Virus record (IMG/VR): IMGVR_UViG_3300029319_000179
Coordinates: 9,780-36,351 of that record
Length of the DNA stretch: 26,572 nt
DNA from: a virus
Reading direction: 5' to 3' (one strand)
The translations under genes were made by a program, and so were the position numbers. Below, piece after piece: positions 7,111-14,476 of this stretch. Within the stretch, counting starts at the first letter, position 1; each line of letters opens with the position of its first letter. Under the pieces are notes generated by a model. The model ran no database searches. It worked only from the letters and a program-made list of their open reading frames with translations, and was not told where the DNA came from.

Positions 7111-8164
7111 TCATAGTCAATGGTTGAAAAAACCTAAGGTAGAACACATTAGTAGTGACATTTATTCGTCTTTCGAAATATATCGGCAAGAACAAGATAT
7201 GATCTTTTCAAAAGTGTGGATACCAATGTGTCATATCAGTGAGATGCGTGATACAGGGAACTTTCGTACTACAAAAATTGCTGGCGTAAATGTAATAGCA
7301 GTAAATGACTATGAGCGTGTACGTGCGTTTAGAGATCACCCTATCGAGCAAGTAGCAGGTACTTTATCTTGCCCATATGAAGGTGAAGAATTGTATTGTG
7401 AAGTAAAGCACGGTGGTATGGTGTGGGTAACTTTAAACCCTAACCCAGACATGAACGTAGAACAATGGACGGCTGGAGCTTTTGATTGCATAGCCGATGC
7501 CATTGATGCTGAAGAGATGGAAGTATTTCACTATCATAAGGCAGTGATAGACACAAACTATAAGTTGTGGCATGATACAAACAGTGAGTTCTACCACGAC
7601 TTTATGCATTATTTTAACAGAGTGTCAGGATTCAACGATGAGTATTTCGCTAGAAAAAATATTCCTTTTGATAATGGTCATGTTAACGTCAGCAGCTTTA
7701 CTGTTAACTATGAAGAGTATGACGGATTTGAAGATCGCGGGGAACTATCTTTTCCCAATCTGCCGCCCAACCAGTGGTACATGGTCGACCTCTTCCCAGG
7801 CTTTAACTTCAACCTTCGTGGTAGCGCCTATCGTTCAGATGCAGTGACACCACTAGGTCCAAATAAAGTATTAATTGAGTTCCGTGGTTACGGTCTTAGA
7901 AAAGATACACCACAAGAAAGACAAACAAGAATCAAACATCATAACTCTATATGGGGTCCATTCGGACGTAACTTACACGAAGATCTAATAGGAGTTGCTG
8001 GTCAAGGTACTACTATGAGAGAAGGTACTGAAAGTCGTAACATTTTACATGGCCGACATGAAAATAGTACGATTCACGATGAGGTAGGTATGCGACATTA
8101 CTATGCAGAATGGGGTAAATTCCTTGAAAGAGATCCGGCTTCTACATATAGAGAGGCTGCTTGA
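7097..8164 (+). CDS. Rieske-type oxygenase alpha-subunit homologue with degenerate Rieske site
   Basis: A 355-residue protein. The C-terminal catalytic domain is typical of ring-hydroxylating/Rieske non-haem iron oxygenases: NYKLWHDTNSEFYHDFMH (154-171) gives E164 and iron ligands H167 and H171, and LHEDLIGVAGQG supplies the likely third ligand, D296. The N-terminal Rieske domain is eroded. Where the family has C-x-H, here R79-D80-H81 is seen, and CPYHG is C92-P-Y-E95-G. The spacing (about 10 residues between H81 and C92) and the stretch after it are also shortened, so a [2Fe-2S] Rieske cluster seems unlikely. The frame is intact without stops. The substrate cannot be told; sulfonate, methylamine-type and aromatic oxygenases share this fold. 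It is coupled to the AprB-like ferredoxin, a possible replacement electron donor (inference). Confidence 0.8.
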   Translation: MPPRNHSQWLKKPKVEHISSDIYSSFEIYRQEQDMIFSKVWIPMCHISEMRDTGNFRTTKIAGVNVIAVNDYERVRAFRDHPIEQVAGTLSCPYEGEELYCEVKHGGMVWVTLNPNPDMNVEQWTAGAFDCIADAIDAEEMEVFHYHKAVIDTNYKLWHDTNSEFYHDFMHYFNRVSGFNDEYFARKNIPFDNGHVNVSSFTVNYEEYDGFEDRGELSFPNLPPNQWYMVDLFPGFNFNLRGSAYRSDAVTPLGPNKVLIEFRGYGLRKDTPQERQTRIKHHNSIWGPFGRNLHEDLIGVAGQGTTMREGTESRNILHGRHENSTIHDEVGMRHYYAEWGKFLERDPASTYREAA

Positions 8165-8166
8165 CG

Positions 8167-8174
8167 AATAAATA
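8167..8174 (+). promoter_or_regulatory. Possible late promoter (AATAAATA variant)
   Basis: AATAAATA, one base from the T4 late consensus, lies directly after the stop of the oxygenase gene and before the next structural gene. It would place the transcription start near 8180 with an AGGAAA ribosome site before the ATG at 8196. The first-base mismatch makes this only a candidate. Confidence 0.4.
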
Positions 8175-8195
8175 GTATAAACTAGGAAAAAGCTG

Positions 8196-8600
8196 ATGTC
8201 AATAGTTAGAGATATTTCTTCTATATTAAGCAAAACGTCAAGAAATACTGTTGGAAATCCAGCGTTGGGAGATTTTTTTAAAACTTTCAATAGATCTGGT
8301 GATTTAGCGGTAACAACTGGCACGCAAAGGTTTTACTTGGTAGCACCGAGTGAGTTAAAAAATGTTGAGGCATACGTAAAAACTGCCCCTGTAGGTGCTG
8401 ATGCCACATTTGCTATAATAAAAAATGGAAGTAGCACTATAAAGACAGTAACTATATCAGCTGGAAACACGAGTAGTGGCGATAACTTGTCAGAAATTGC
8501 TTTGGCTGAAGGTGATTTTTTAACAGTAAATATCACACAGGTAGGATCATCGACAGCTGGTGCAGACCTGTATATAAATCTATCATTCAATAAGGGTTAA
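8196..8600 (+). CDS. Small fibre-associated protein with shared N-terminal tag
   Basis: A 134-residue protein. Its start MSIVRDISSILSKTSRNTVGNPALG closely resembles the start of the fibre protein at 859 (RDIASILGKT...NPALG). The rest is unrelated: a beta-rich domain (about residues 35-134) with phrases such as GTQRFYLVAPSELKNVEAYVKTAP and LYINLSFNKG. This looks like a modular attachment tag joined to a different distal domain. A ribosome site AGGAAA precedes the ATG. A virion role is inferred from the shared tag and the neighbouring structural genes; no specific function is recognised. Confidence 0.55.
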   Translation: MSIVRDISSILSKTSRNTVGNPALGDFFKTFNRSGDLAVTTGTQRFYLVAPSELKNVEAYVKTAPVGADATFAIIKNGSSTIKTVTISAGNTSSGDNLSEIALAEGDFLTVNITQVGSSTAGADLYINLSFNKG

Positions 8601-8603
8601 AAG

Positions 8604-9878
8604 ATGTACGCAAAATTTAGATTTTTAAATAGTACTACATCAGGTGAAAGGAATAAAGTACTCGTACAAGCTATTACCGATTGCTTTGATGGTGTAGGTC
8701 CTTCTAATCTTGGCGGCTACGCTGGAATCGATTCTGATCGCAGTTTTTTTTATAGTAAAGATAGTTCACATTGGACATTTGCTGGCAAGGGCGGTGCACA
8801 ATCTCTAGGTAGTGATTCAATTAATTGGGATCTTAGCGCTGCAACTGGATCAGCTTATACTCTTAAATGTAAATATGATACTGGCCACACTGCATATTGT
8901 GATGTAAGACTTCGCGGCGATGTAACTAATTCAAGCATATACGGTGGTGCAGGTAACGCGACTTCAACACTTGTAGTTAGAAATCGCTTTGGTACGTCTA
9001 TAGAAGATATGCAATATGGTAACACGGCAATGACTAGTCCAGAAAATGCTGATATTCGTGGTATGGGTGTTGCTCATAGTTTAAATAGAGAAATACATGT
9101 CATGGCCGATCAGACAAAAATTGTTTTGGCCGGATCTGATCAATACGCTGCTGATACCAGACAGCTATGCATGGTATATCAATTTCATCAAACGACTGCA
9201 ATGAAATACAGAGATAAAGTAAACAATCACGCAAGTCTAGTTGATGATACGTCTGACAGCAATGTGCCAGTTTGTGCACACTTTTTGACAAGTGGTGTGG
9301 GTATTCTAAATACTAATAATATAGCATACAGAGATGGAGATGGATATGGTTCTAAGTGGGATGATACAGTCGATAAATCTCCTCTTATTCTGCTTCCTGG
9401 CAACATTTATAATGAAAGGAACGGTGATAAGTTAAGAAATTATGCTTTTACTTCAGGCAACAACTATGAAATGGAGAAGGGAGGAGTGGTTGCAGATGAC
9501 GATGTAACTAAAACACCAACAGCTGCTCCGACACTAAATCCTTTTAGTGGTTACTATGCTCAAAACCAATCACACCGAGGTTTCTATCATCCAACAGAAT
9601 GGGGTGGTGCCGCTGAGGCTGATCAGGAAAGATATGATGCCATAAATGGTGAGGCTTATGATATAGATTCAAATGGTAATAAAGCAATTAGATTGATACC
9701 AATCTACATGGACTTTCATAGTCTTGGTGGTGATGAAATCAATATGTCTGACAAGGCTGGTATATACAGAACTGTTGCAAATGCTGGATTCTTTGGTGAT
9801 AGCGCAAATATTGGAGGAATAACATATCAATATTTCCCACTTAGTTCTGTAAATGCTATGATGATTAGGAGAGACTAA
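8604..9878 (+). CDS. Uncharacterised structural protein of marine T4-like phages
   Basis: A 424-residue soluble protein beginning MYAKFRFLNSTTSGERNKVL. It has no signal peptide, membrane helix or catalytic motif that I recognise. The composition is mixed beta with many Asp, Asn, Gly and Tyr residues, including GFYHPTEWGG and YQYFPLSSVNAMMIRRD near the end. Proteins of this kind occur in fibre or baseplate-decoration clusters of marine myoviruses, and both flanking genes look structural. It overlaps the next gene by one base (TAATG). I infer a virion protein, possibly a fibre tip or plate component. Confidence 0.5.
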   Translation: MYAKFRFLNSTTSGERNKVLVQAITDCFDGVGPSNLGGYAGIDSDRSFFYSKDSSHWTFAGKGGAQSLGSDSINWDLSAATGSAYTLKCKYDTGHTAYCDVRLRGDVTNSSIYGGAGNATSTLVVRNRFGTSIEDMQYGNTAMTSPENADIRGMGVAHSLNREIHVMADQTKIVLAGSDQYAADTRQLCMVYQFHQTTAMKYRDKVNNHASLVDDTSDSNVPVCAHFLTSGVGILNTNNIAYRDGDGYGSKWDDTVDKSPLILLPGNIYNERNGDKLRNYAFTSGNNYEMEKGGVVADDDVTKTPTAAPTLNPFSGYYAQNQSHRGFYHPTEWGGAAEADQERYDAINGEAYDIDSNGNKAIRLIPIYMDFHSLGGDEINMSDKAGIYRTVANAGFFGDSANIGGITYQYFPLSSVNAMMIRRD

Positions 9879-10096
9879 TGGCTAGCGGCGGGTTAGTTGA
9901 TCTTGCTTTTGCATTAGTAGGTAGTATAGATTCAAGCTATTATGGAGTCACTAGATTAGACTCTGCTGATACAACACTTACACTTAACAATGATACTGAT
10001 ATAAAATCATACACGGTCACCGCCTCTGCTCAGCAAGCCAGCCTCAGTGCAGGCGGAGGTGATGGTGGTGATACCATTGTTGAAAGATGGTTTTAG
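9878..10096 (+). CDS. Small structural-cluster protein, function unknown
   Basis: A 72-residue protein: residues 1-20 are mildly hydrophobic (GGLVDLAFALVGSID), followed by a Thr/Asn/Ser-rich beta-like middle and a Gly-rich AGGGDGGDTIVERWF tail. It begins at TAATG overlap with the preceding gene and ends five bases before the likely gp16 start. I do not recognise it. The tight coupling and composition suggest a partner of the 424-aa structural protein. Confidence 0.5.
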   Translation: MASGGLVDLAFALVGSIDSSYYGVTRLDSADTTLTLNNDTDIKSYTVTASAQQASLSAGGGDGGDTIVERWF

Positions 10097-10101
10097 TACT
10101 A

Positions 10102-10458
10102 ATGAGTGAAGAAAAAAATATAAAAACAGATTATGATTATTCTAGGCAAACTTACTACGATCTTATTGAAAAAGGTCGCGAAGGTCTAGAAGATATGATG
10201 GAAGTTGCTCGTTCTTCCGAACACCCGCGCGCATACGAAGTCTTATCAGGTATGATTAAAAATATATCTGATGTTAATGATAAATTGATGGATCTTAATA
10301 AGAAGCAAAAAGATATAAACAAAGAAGAAGTAAAACAAGTAGGCAACACTACTAACAACGTGTTTCTTGGATCAACTGCAGACTTACAGAAGCTGCTGCA
10401 ACAGGATGAAAATATAATCGATGTTACACCAGACAGAGAGCTATCTCGGAAATCCTAA
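10102..10458 (+). CDS. 16: Terminase small subunit gp16
   Basis: An ATG at 10087 is in frame, but MSEEKN at 10102 is the more natural start, five bases after the previous stop. This gives 118 residues. The segment DYDYSRQTYYDLIEKGREGLEDMMEVARSSEHPRAYEVLSGMIKN is the conserved gp16 helical core (about residues 10-55), and the end NNVFLGSTADLQKLLQ is also typical of marine T4-like gp16. The subunit forms a ring that regulates the gp17 ATPase/nuclease during headful packaging. It overlaps the start of gp17 by 38 bases. Confidence 0.82.
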   Translation: MSEEKNIKTDYDYSRQTYYDLIEKGREGLEDMMEVARSSEHPRAYEVLSGMIKNISDVNDKLMDLNKKQKDINKEEVKQVGNTTNNVFLGSTADLQKLLQQDENIIDVTPDRELSRKS

Positions 10459-12055
10459 TGTAAAGCGCGATGGTGTAATACAACCTTGGACTGATGAACT
10501 AGTTCGAGAGTATGCAAAGTGCATGAAGTCACCGTCATACTTTGCACGAAAGTATTGTAAGATTATTTCTTTGGATCAGGGCTTAGTGCCCTTTGACTTG
10601 TATCCTTATCAAGAAAAAATGTTCGAGGCTTTCAGTGAACATAGGTTTAATATTGTATTGGCTTGCAGACAGTCAGGCAAATCAATATCAGCTTGCGCAT
10701 ACCTACTATGGTTCGCTCTCTTCAACTCAGAAAAAACAGTTGCGGTTCTTGCGAATAAAGGGGCGACGGCTAGGGAGATGTTATCTCGCATTACGCTTAT
10801 GCTTGAGAACATTCCGTTCTTTTTACAACCGGGTACTAAGGCGCTTAACAAAGGATCTTTGGAGTTTTCTAACAACAGTCGCATCATCGCCGCTGCGACT
10901 TCTGGTAGCAGTATCCGTGGTTTATCTGTTAGCCTGCTTTACTTGGATGAGTTTGCATTCGTCGAAAGAGCTGCAGAGTTTTATACGTCAACATATCCGG
11001 TTATTTCATCTGGAACGGATACAAAAATAATAGTTACATCTACCGCCAATGGTATTGGTAACACCTTTCATAAGATATGGGAAGGTGCTGTACAAGGTAC
11101 GAATCAATTCAAATCTTTTCGTGTAGACTGGTGGGATGTACCTGGCCGTGATGAAGAATGGAAAAACGAGACAATAGCAAACACGAGTCAATTGCAATTC
11201 GATCAGGAGTTTGGAAATACATTCTTTGGTACCGGTGATACACTTGTTAATGCTGATACGTTGTTATCGTTTCGAGCTCAACAACCAATAAGAAATCTAG
11301 AAGGTGGAAACTTTTTAGTTTATAAAGAACCTGTCAAGAAACATGAATATATCATGACAGTCGATGTAAGCAAGGGAAGAGGACAGGACTACTCTACATT
11401 TAATTTAATCGATATTAGCACTAGGCCTTTTGAGCAGGTGGCTGTATATCGCAACAACACTATCTCTCCAATACTCTTCCCCAATATTATATATAAGTAC
11501 GCACAAATCTACAATCAAGCTTATGTAGTTATTGAATCAAATGATCAGGGTTCTGTAGTATGTAACGGCATATATCATGATTTAGAATATGAAAATGTAC
11601 ACGTAGAATCTGCAATCAAAGCTGATCGTATTGGAATAGAAATTAATAGAAAAACAAAAAGACTCGGCTGTTCAGCTATCAAAGATATTTTAGAATCTAA
11701 AAAATTAACTTTAGTCGACGAAAAAACAATACTCGAATGTTCCACATTTGAGGCTAGGGGACAGTCATACGAGGCTTCAGTTGGTAACCACGACGATTTA
11801 ATGATGAATTTAGTACTATTTGGGTACTTTGTTTCTACTCAATACTTCGCTGACCTTACTGATATTAATTTAAAGCAGTTACTTTTTGACCAAAGAATGC
11901 AAGAAATAGAAGACAATGTAGTACCATTTGGATTTGTAGATGATGGCCAGGCTTACGTAGAAGTATTAGAGGGTAGAGAAAAAGATCATTGGCAAGTAAA
12001 AGAGTTTGATCCTGAACTTAACGTCACAGATGGCATGTTTGACAGGGATCTATAA
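10421..12055 (+). CDS. 17: Terminase large subunit gp17 (packaging ATPase/nuclease)
   Basis: A 544-residue protein. The ATPase domain has Walker A CRQSGKS (82-88), Walker B LLYLDE with catalytic E177, and coupling motif TST (206-208). The nuclease domain has an RNase-H-type acidic triad: D315 in MTVDVSKG, E372 in VVIESND, and D458/D459 in GNHDDL. It pumps DNA through the gp20 portal and cuts it at headful. It is somewhat shorter than T4 gp17 (610 aa). I keep the start inside gp16 because ESYLGNPNVKRDGV at the N-terminus is conserved in this family; there is no obvious ribosome site, so coupling with gp16 is likely. Confidence 0.95.
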   Translation: MLHQTESYLGNPNVKRDGVIQPWTDELVREYAKCMKSPSYFARKYCKIISLDQGLVPFDLYPYQEKMFEAFSEHRFNIVLACRQSGKSISACAYLLWFALFNSEKTVAVLANKGATAREMLSRITLMLENIPFFLQPGTKALNKGSLEFSNNSRIIAAATSGSSIRGLSVSLLYLDEFAFVERAAEFYTSTYPVISSGTDTKIIVTSTANGIGNTFHKIWEGAVQGTNQFKSFRVDWWDVPGRDEEWKNETIANTSQLQFDQEFGNTFFGTGDTLVNADTLLSFRAQQPIRNLEGGNFLVYKEPVKKHEYIMTVDVSKGRGQDYSTFNLIDISTRPFEQVAVYRNNTISPILFPNIIYKYAQIYNQAYVVIESNDQGSVVCNGIYHDLEYENVHVESAIKADRIGIEINRKTKRLGCSAIKDILESKKLTLVDEKTILECSTFEARGQSYEASVGNHDDLMMNLVLFGYFVSTQYFADLTDINLKQLLFDQRMQEIEDNVVPFGFVDDGQAYVEVLEGREKDHWQVKEFDPELNVTDGMFDRDL

Positions 12056-12058
12056 TAT

Positions 12059-12066
12059 TATAAATA
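12059..12066 (+). promoter_or_regulatory. T4-type late promoter upstream of gp18
   Basis: A perfect TATAAATA octamer lies three bases after the gp17 stop. The predicted start near 12072 gives a leader of about 50 bases before the gp18 ATG at 12123, which has an AAGGAAG ribosome site. This would boost the highly expressed sheath and tube genes. Confidence 0.75.
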
Positions 12067-12091
12067 ATAGCATAATTGAAAACAACCGTAT

Positions 12092-12103
12092 TATGTTAAC
12101 ATA
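12092..12103. promoter_or_regulatory. 12-bp perfect palindrome in the gp18 leader
   Basis: TATGTTAACATA lies between the late promoter and the gp18 ribosome site. It could be a protein-binding site or a weak RNA hairpin with no loop, but in AT-rich DNA it may also be chance. Confidence 0.25.
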
Positions 12104-12122
12104 TAATTAAAAGGAAGAAGCA

Positions 12123-13883
12123 ATGGCACTCTTTACACCGTCTGAAAGTCCTGCGGTTGTTGTAAAAGAGATCGATCTGACCGGTGGTGTACCCAACGTT
12201 CAATCGACGACTGGAGCAATCGTTGGAAACTTTCGCTGGGGTCAGGTAGAGGAAAGAGTTTTAGTTGATAATGAAGCAACACTAGTTGATACTTTTGCCA
12301 CACCAGACTCGGCGAACACCATTGACTTCCACTCAGCACAATACTTCTTGCGATATTCGAGTTCATTGCAAGTAGTGAGGGAAGTAACGTCAACTGCTTT
12401 CAATTCCAGGTCAACAACAGGACAAAGAGCTGCAGATAGTGACTCAACACTAAACGCAGAGCTTGTCAAAAATTTACCTGACTTTGAAGCACAAAAATTC
12501 GCACTCGATTCGGATTCACACACCTTTATCGGTAAGTATCCAGGCTCACTAGGTAATTCACTACAAGTACAAATATGTCCTTCAGATTCTGCAGGAACAC
12601 TATTTAGTACGTGGACTTACACAAACAGCTTTGATAAGGCACCTGCATCATCAACTTTTGCAACTAACAATGGGGCAAGAGGTGATGAGATACACATTGT
12701 AGTTGTCGACAAAGATGGTAAGTTCACAGGTACACGTGGCGAAGTACTTGAAACATTCCCATTCTTATCAGTTGGTAGGAATGCAAAAAATCCTGATGGC
12801 ACAAATAACTACGCAGTAGATGTTGTTAACGAACGTTCCAGATTTGTATGGATGGTAGACTTTGATTCAGATCATTTACTCGCTGGTGCAAGTACAGACA
12901 TCGATAATGGTGATGACTTCACTATGATTAATCGTGCAATCAAAACATTTGACTTTAACGGTGGCGCTAACTCAGGCCCACTTGGAACTGCAGAGTTCTT
13001 AACTGGCTTTGATCTTTTTGAAGATAAAGACCAGGTGGAAGTTGATTTCTTGATCGCACCTGGAATGACCAGTACAACTGATCAAACAACAATCGTTAAC
13101 GATCTCGTAGCGACTGCACAGCAAACAAGAAAAGATTGTGTAGTTGTAACATCACCAGCACGTGATGACGTCGTTAACTTAACAAATGCAGCAACTATCA
13201 ATACAAACGTGATTGCTACTGCCAAGACATTTACAAATTCATCGTATCTGATTATGGACGGTAACTATCTCAAGACGTATGATAAATATAATGACCAGTT
13301 CATTAGTATTCCTGCTGCATCGTCTACTGCAGGTATCTGCGCAGCTACCGACTTTAACAGAGCCGCTTGGTTCTCACCGGCCGGATCACGTAGAGGACAA
13401 TACTTAGGTATCACCTCACTGGCATACAGCCCGAACAAGTCACAGCGAGATGCACTGTACAGAGAAGACGTCAATCCTATCGCAAATATTCCTGGGCAAG
13501 GTACGATACTCTTCGGCGATAAGACAATGCTTGGAAGACCTTCAGCATTCGATCGAATCAACGTACGTCGATTATTCCTTGTTCTTGAAAGAGCGATTGG
13601 TAGAGCAGCACAGCAAGTAATGTTCGAGTTTAATGATGAGTTTACTCGTGCAGAATTTGTCAATATCATAGAGCCAGTACTTCGAGAAGTTAAAGGTCGT
13701 CGTGGTATTACAGACTTTAAAGTAGTCTGTGATGAGACAAATAATACTGCTGCTGTTGTAGATCGAAATGAATTCATCGCAAACATCTTCATCAAACCGG
13801 CACGTGCAATCAACTACGTAACGCTTAACTTCGTAGCTGTGAGAACAGGTGTTGACTTTGAAGAAGTTGTAGGCACGGTATAA
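12123..13883 (+). CDS. 18: Contractile tail sheath protein gp18
   Basis: A 586-residue protein with the gp18 N-terminus (MALFTPSESPAVVVKEIDLTGGVPNV) and the sheath C-terminal core: QRDALYREDVNPIANIPGQGTILFGDKTM, then NVRRLFLVLERAIGRAAQQVMFEFND (about residues 475-505) and KPARAINYVTLNFVAVRTGVDFEE at the end. These form the conserved inter-subunit mesh domain. The protein polymerises around the gp19 tube and contracts at infection. It is shorter than T4 gp18 (659 aa), as is common in marine relatives. It has its own late promoter and an AAGGAAG ribosome site. Confidence 0.95.
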   Translation: MALFTPSESPAVVVKEIDLTGGVPNVQSTTGAIVGNFRWGQVEERVLVDNEATLVDTFATPDSANTIDFHSAQYFLRYSSSLQVVREVTSTAFNSRSTTGQRAADSDSTLNAELVKNLPDFEAQKFALDSDSHTFIGKYPGSLGNSLQVQICPSDSAGTLFSTWTYTNSFDKAPASSTFATNNGARGDEIHIVVVDKDGKFTGTRGEVLETFPFLSVGRNAKNPDGTNNYAVDVVNERSRFVWMVDFDSDHLLAGASTDIDNGDDFTMINRAIKTFDFNGGANSGPLGTAEFLTGFDLFEDKDQVEVDFLIAPGMTSTTDQTTIVNDLVATAQQTRKDCVVVTSPARDDVVNLTNAATINTNVIATAKTFTNSSYLIMDGNYLKTYDKYNDQFISIPAASSTAGICAATDFNRAAWFSPAGSRRGQYLGITSLAYSPNKSQRDALYREDVNPIANIPGQGTILFGDKTMLGRPSAFDRINVRRLFLVLERAIGRAAQQVMFEFNDEFTRAEFVNIIEPVLREVKGRRGITDFKVVCDETNNTAAVVDRNEFIANIFIKPARAINYVTLNFVAVRTGVDFEEVVGTV

Positions 13884-13895
13884 GGAGGTAGGTAA

Positions 13896-14423
13896 ATGGC
13901 TGTTCTCGGTGTAGATGACTTTAAGTCAAAACTGAGAGGTGGCGGCGCACGTCCTAACCTCTTTCAAGTAACAATCAACTATCCAGGATTTGCTGACGGT
14001 GATCCAGAACTTACATCGTTCTTGGTTGAAGCAGCAACTCTACCTGGGTCAACGTTTGGTATCATACCAGTGTTCTTCCGTGGAAGAGTGCTAAAGATGG
14101 CCGGTGACCGTACATTCGCTGAATGGGCCACCACAATCATTAATGATACTGACTTTTCAATTCGTAACTCGATTGAAAGGTGGATGAACGGTATTAACGC
14201 ACACTCTGCAAATACTGGTCTTACCGCACCAATTACTTACGAAGCTGACTTATTAGTTGATCAGTTAGATCGTAACGGTGATAAACTCAAGACATACACA
14301 TTCAGAGGTGCATATCCTCAAGATCTTTCAGAAATTTCAGTGTCATACTCTGACAACGATAATATCGAAAGATTTACATGTACTTGGGCATATCAATACT
14401 TCGAATCTAACACAACAACTTAA
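13896..14423 (+). CDS. 19: Tail tube protein gp19
   Basis: A 175-residue protein. ARPNLFQVTINYPG (about residues 19-32), EAATLPGSTFGIIPVFFRGRVLKMAGDRTFAEW (45-78) and the C-terminal CTWAYQYFES match the T4 gp19 tube fold. It forms the inner tail tube, through which DNA passes, and is assembled inside the gp18 sheath. The length is close to T4 gp19 (163 aa). A strong AAGGAGGT site lies just upstream of the ATG, in the gap after gp18. Confidence 0.93.
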   Translation: MAVLGVDDFKSKLRGGGARPNLFQVTINYPGFADGDPELTSFLVEAATLPGSTFGIIPVFFRGRVLKMAGDRTFAEWATTIINDTDFSIRNSIERWMNGINAHSANTGLTAPITYEADLLVDQLDRNGDKLKTYTFRGAYPQDLSEISVSYSDNDNIERFTCTWAYQYFESNTTT

Positions 14424-14430
14424 ATAAATA
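14423..14430 (+). promoter_or_regulatory. Possible late promoter (AATAAATA variant) before gp20
   Basis: AATAAATA overlaps the gp19 stop region. It is a one-base variant of the T4 late octamer and would start transcription inside the hairpin that follows, so either the promoter or the hairpin may be the functional signal. Low confidence. Confidence 0.3.
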
Positions 14431-14432
14431 AA

Positions 14433-14454
14433 GGAGCCGGCAGTGGTCGGCTCC
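14433..14454 (+). terminator. Hairpin between gp19 and gp20 (attenuator or terminator-like)
   Basis: A 7-bp perfect GC-rich stem, GGAGCCG (14433-14439) paired with CGGCTCC (14448-14454), plus a possible inner G-U pair, closes a short loop. No U-run follows (TATCTCTAAC), so it is not a canonical intrinsic terminator. It could limit read-through from the sheath/tube genes, stabilise their mRNA 3' end, or be a processing site. gp20 starts 22 bases later with an AAGGA site. Confidence 0.6.
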
Positions 14455-14476
14455 TATCTCTAACTAAGGAATTGAA

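Noticed and set aside
12076-12107. TTGAAA ... TATAAT as a sigma70 promoter for gp18
   Set aside because: The spacer is about 20 bases, too long; the perfect late octamer at 12059 is the better explanation.
13265-13813. Long open frame on the minus strand opposite gp18
   Set aside because: It is fully within the well-supported sheath gene, has no ribosome site or family resemblance, and all other genes are on the plus strand; a shadow frame.
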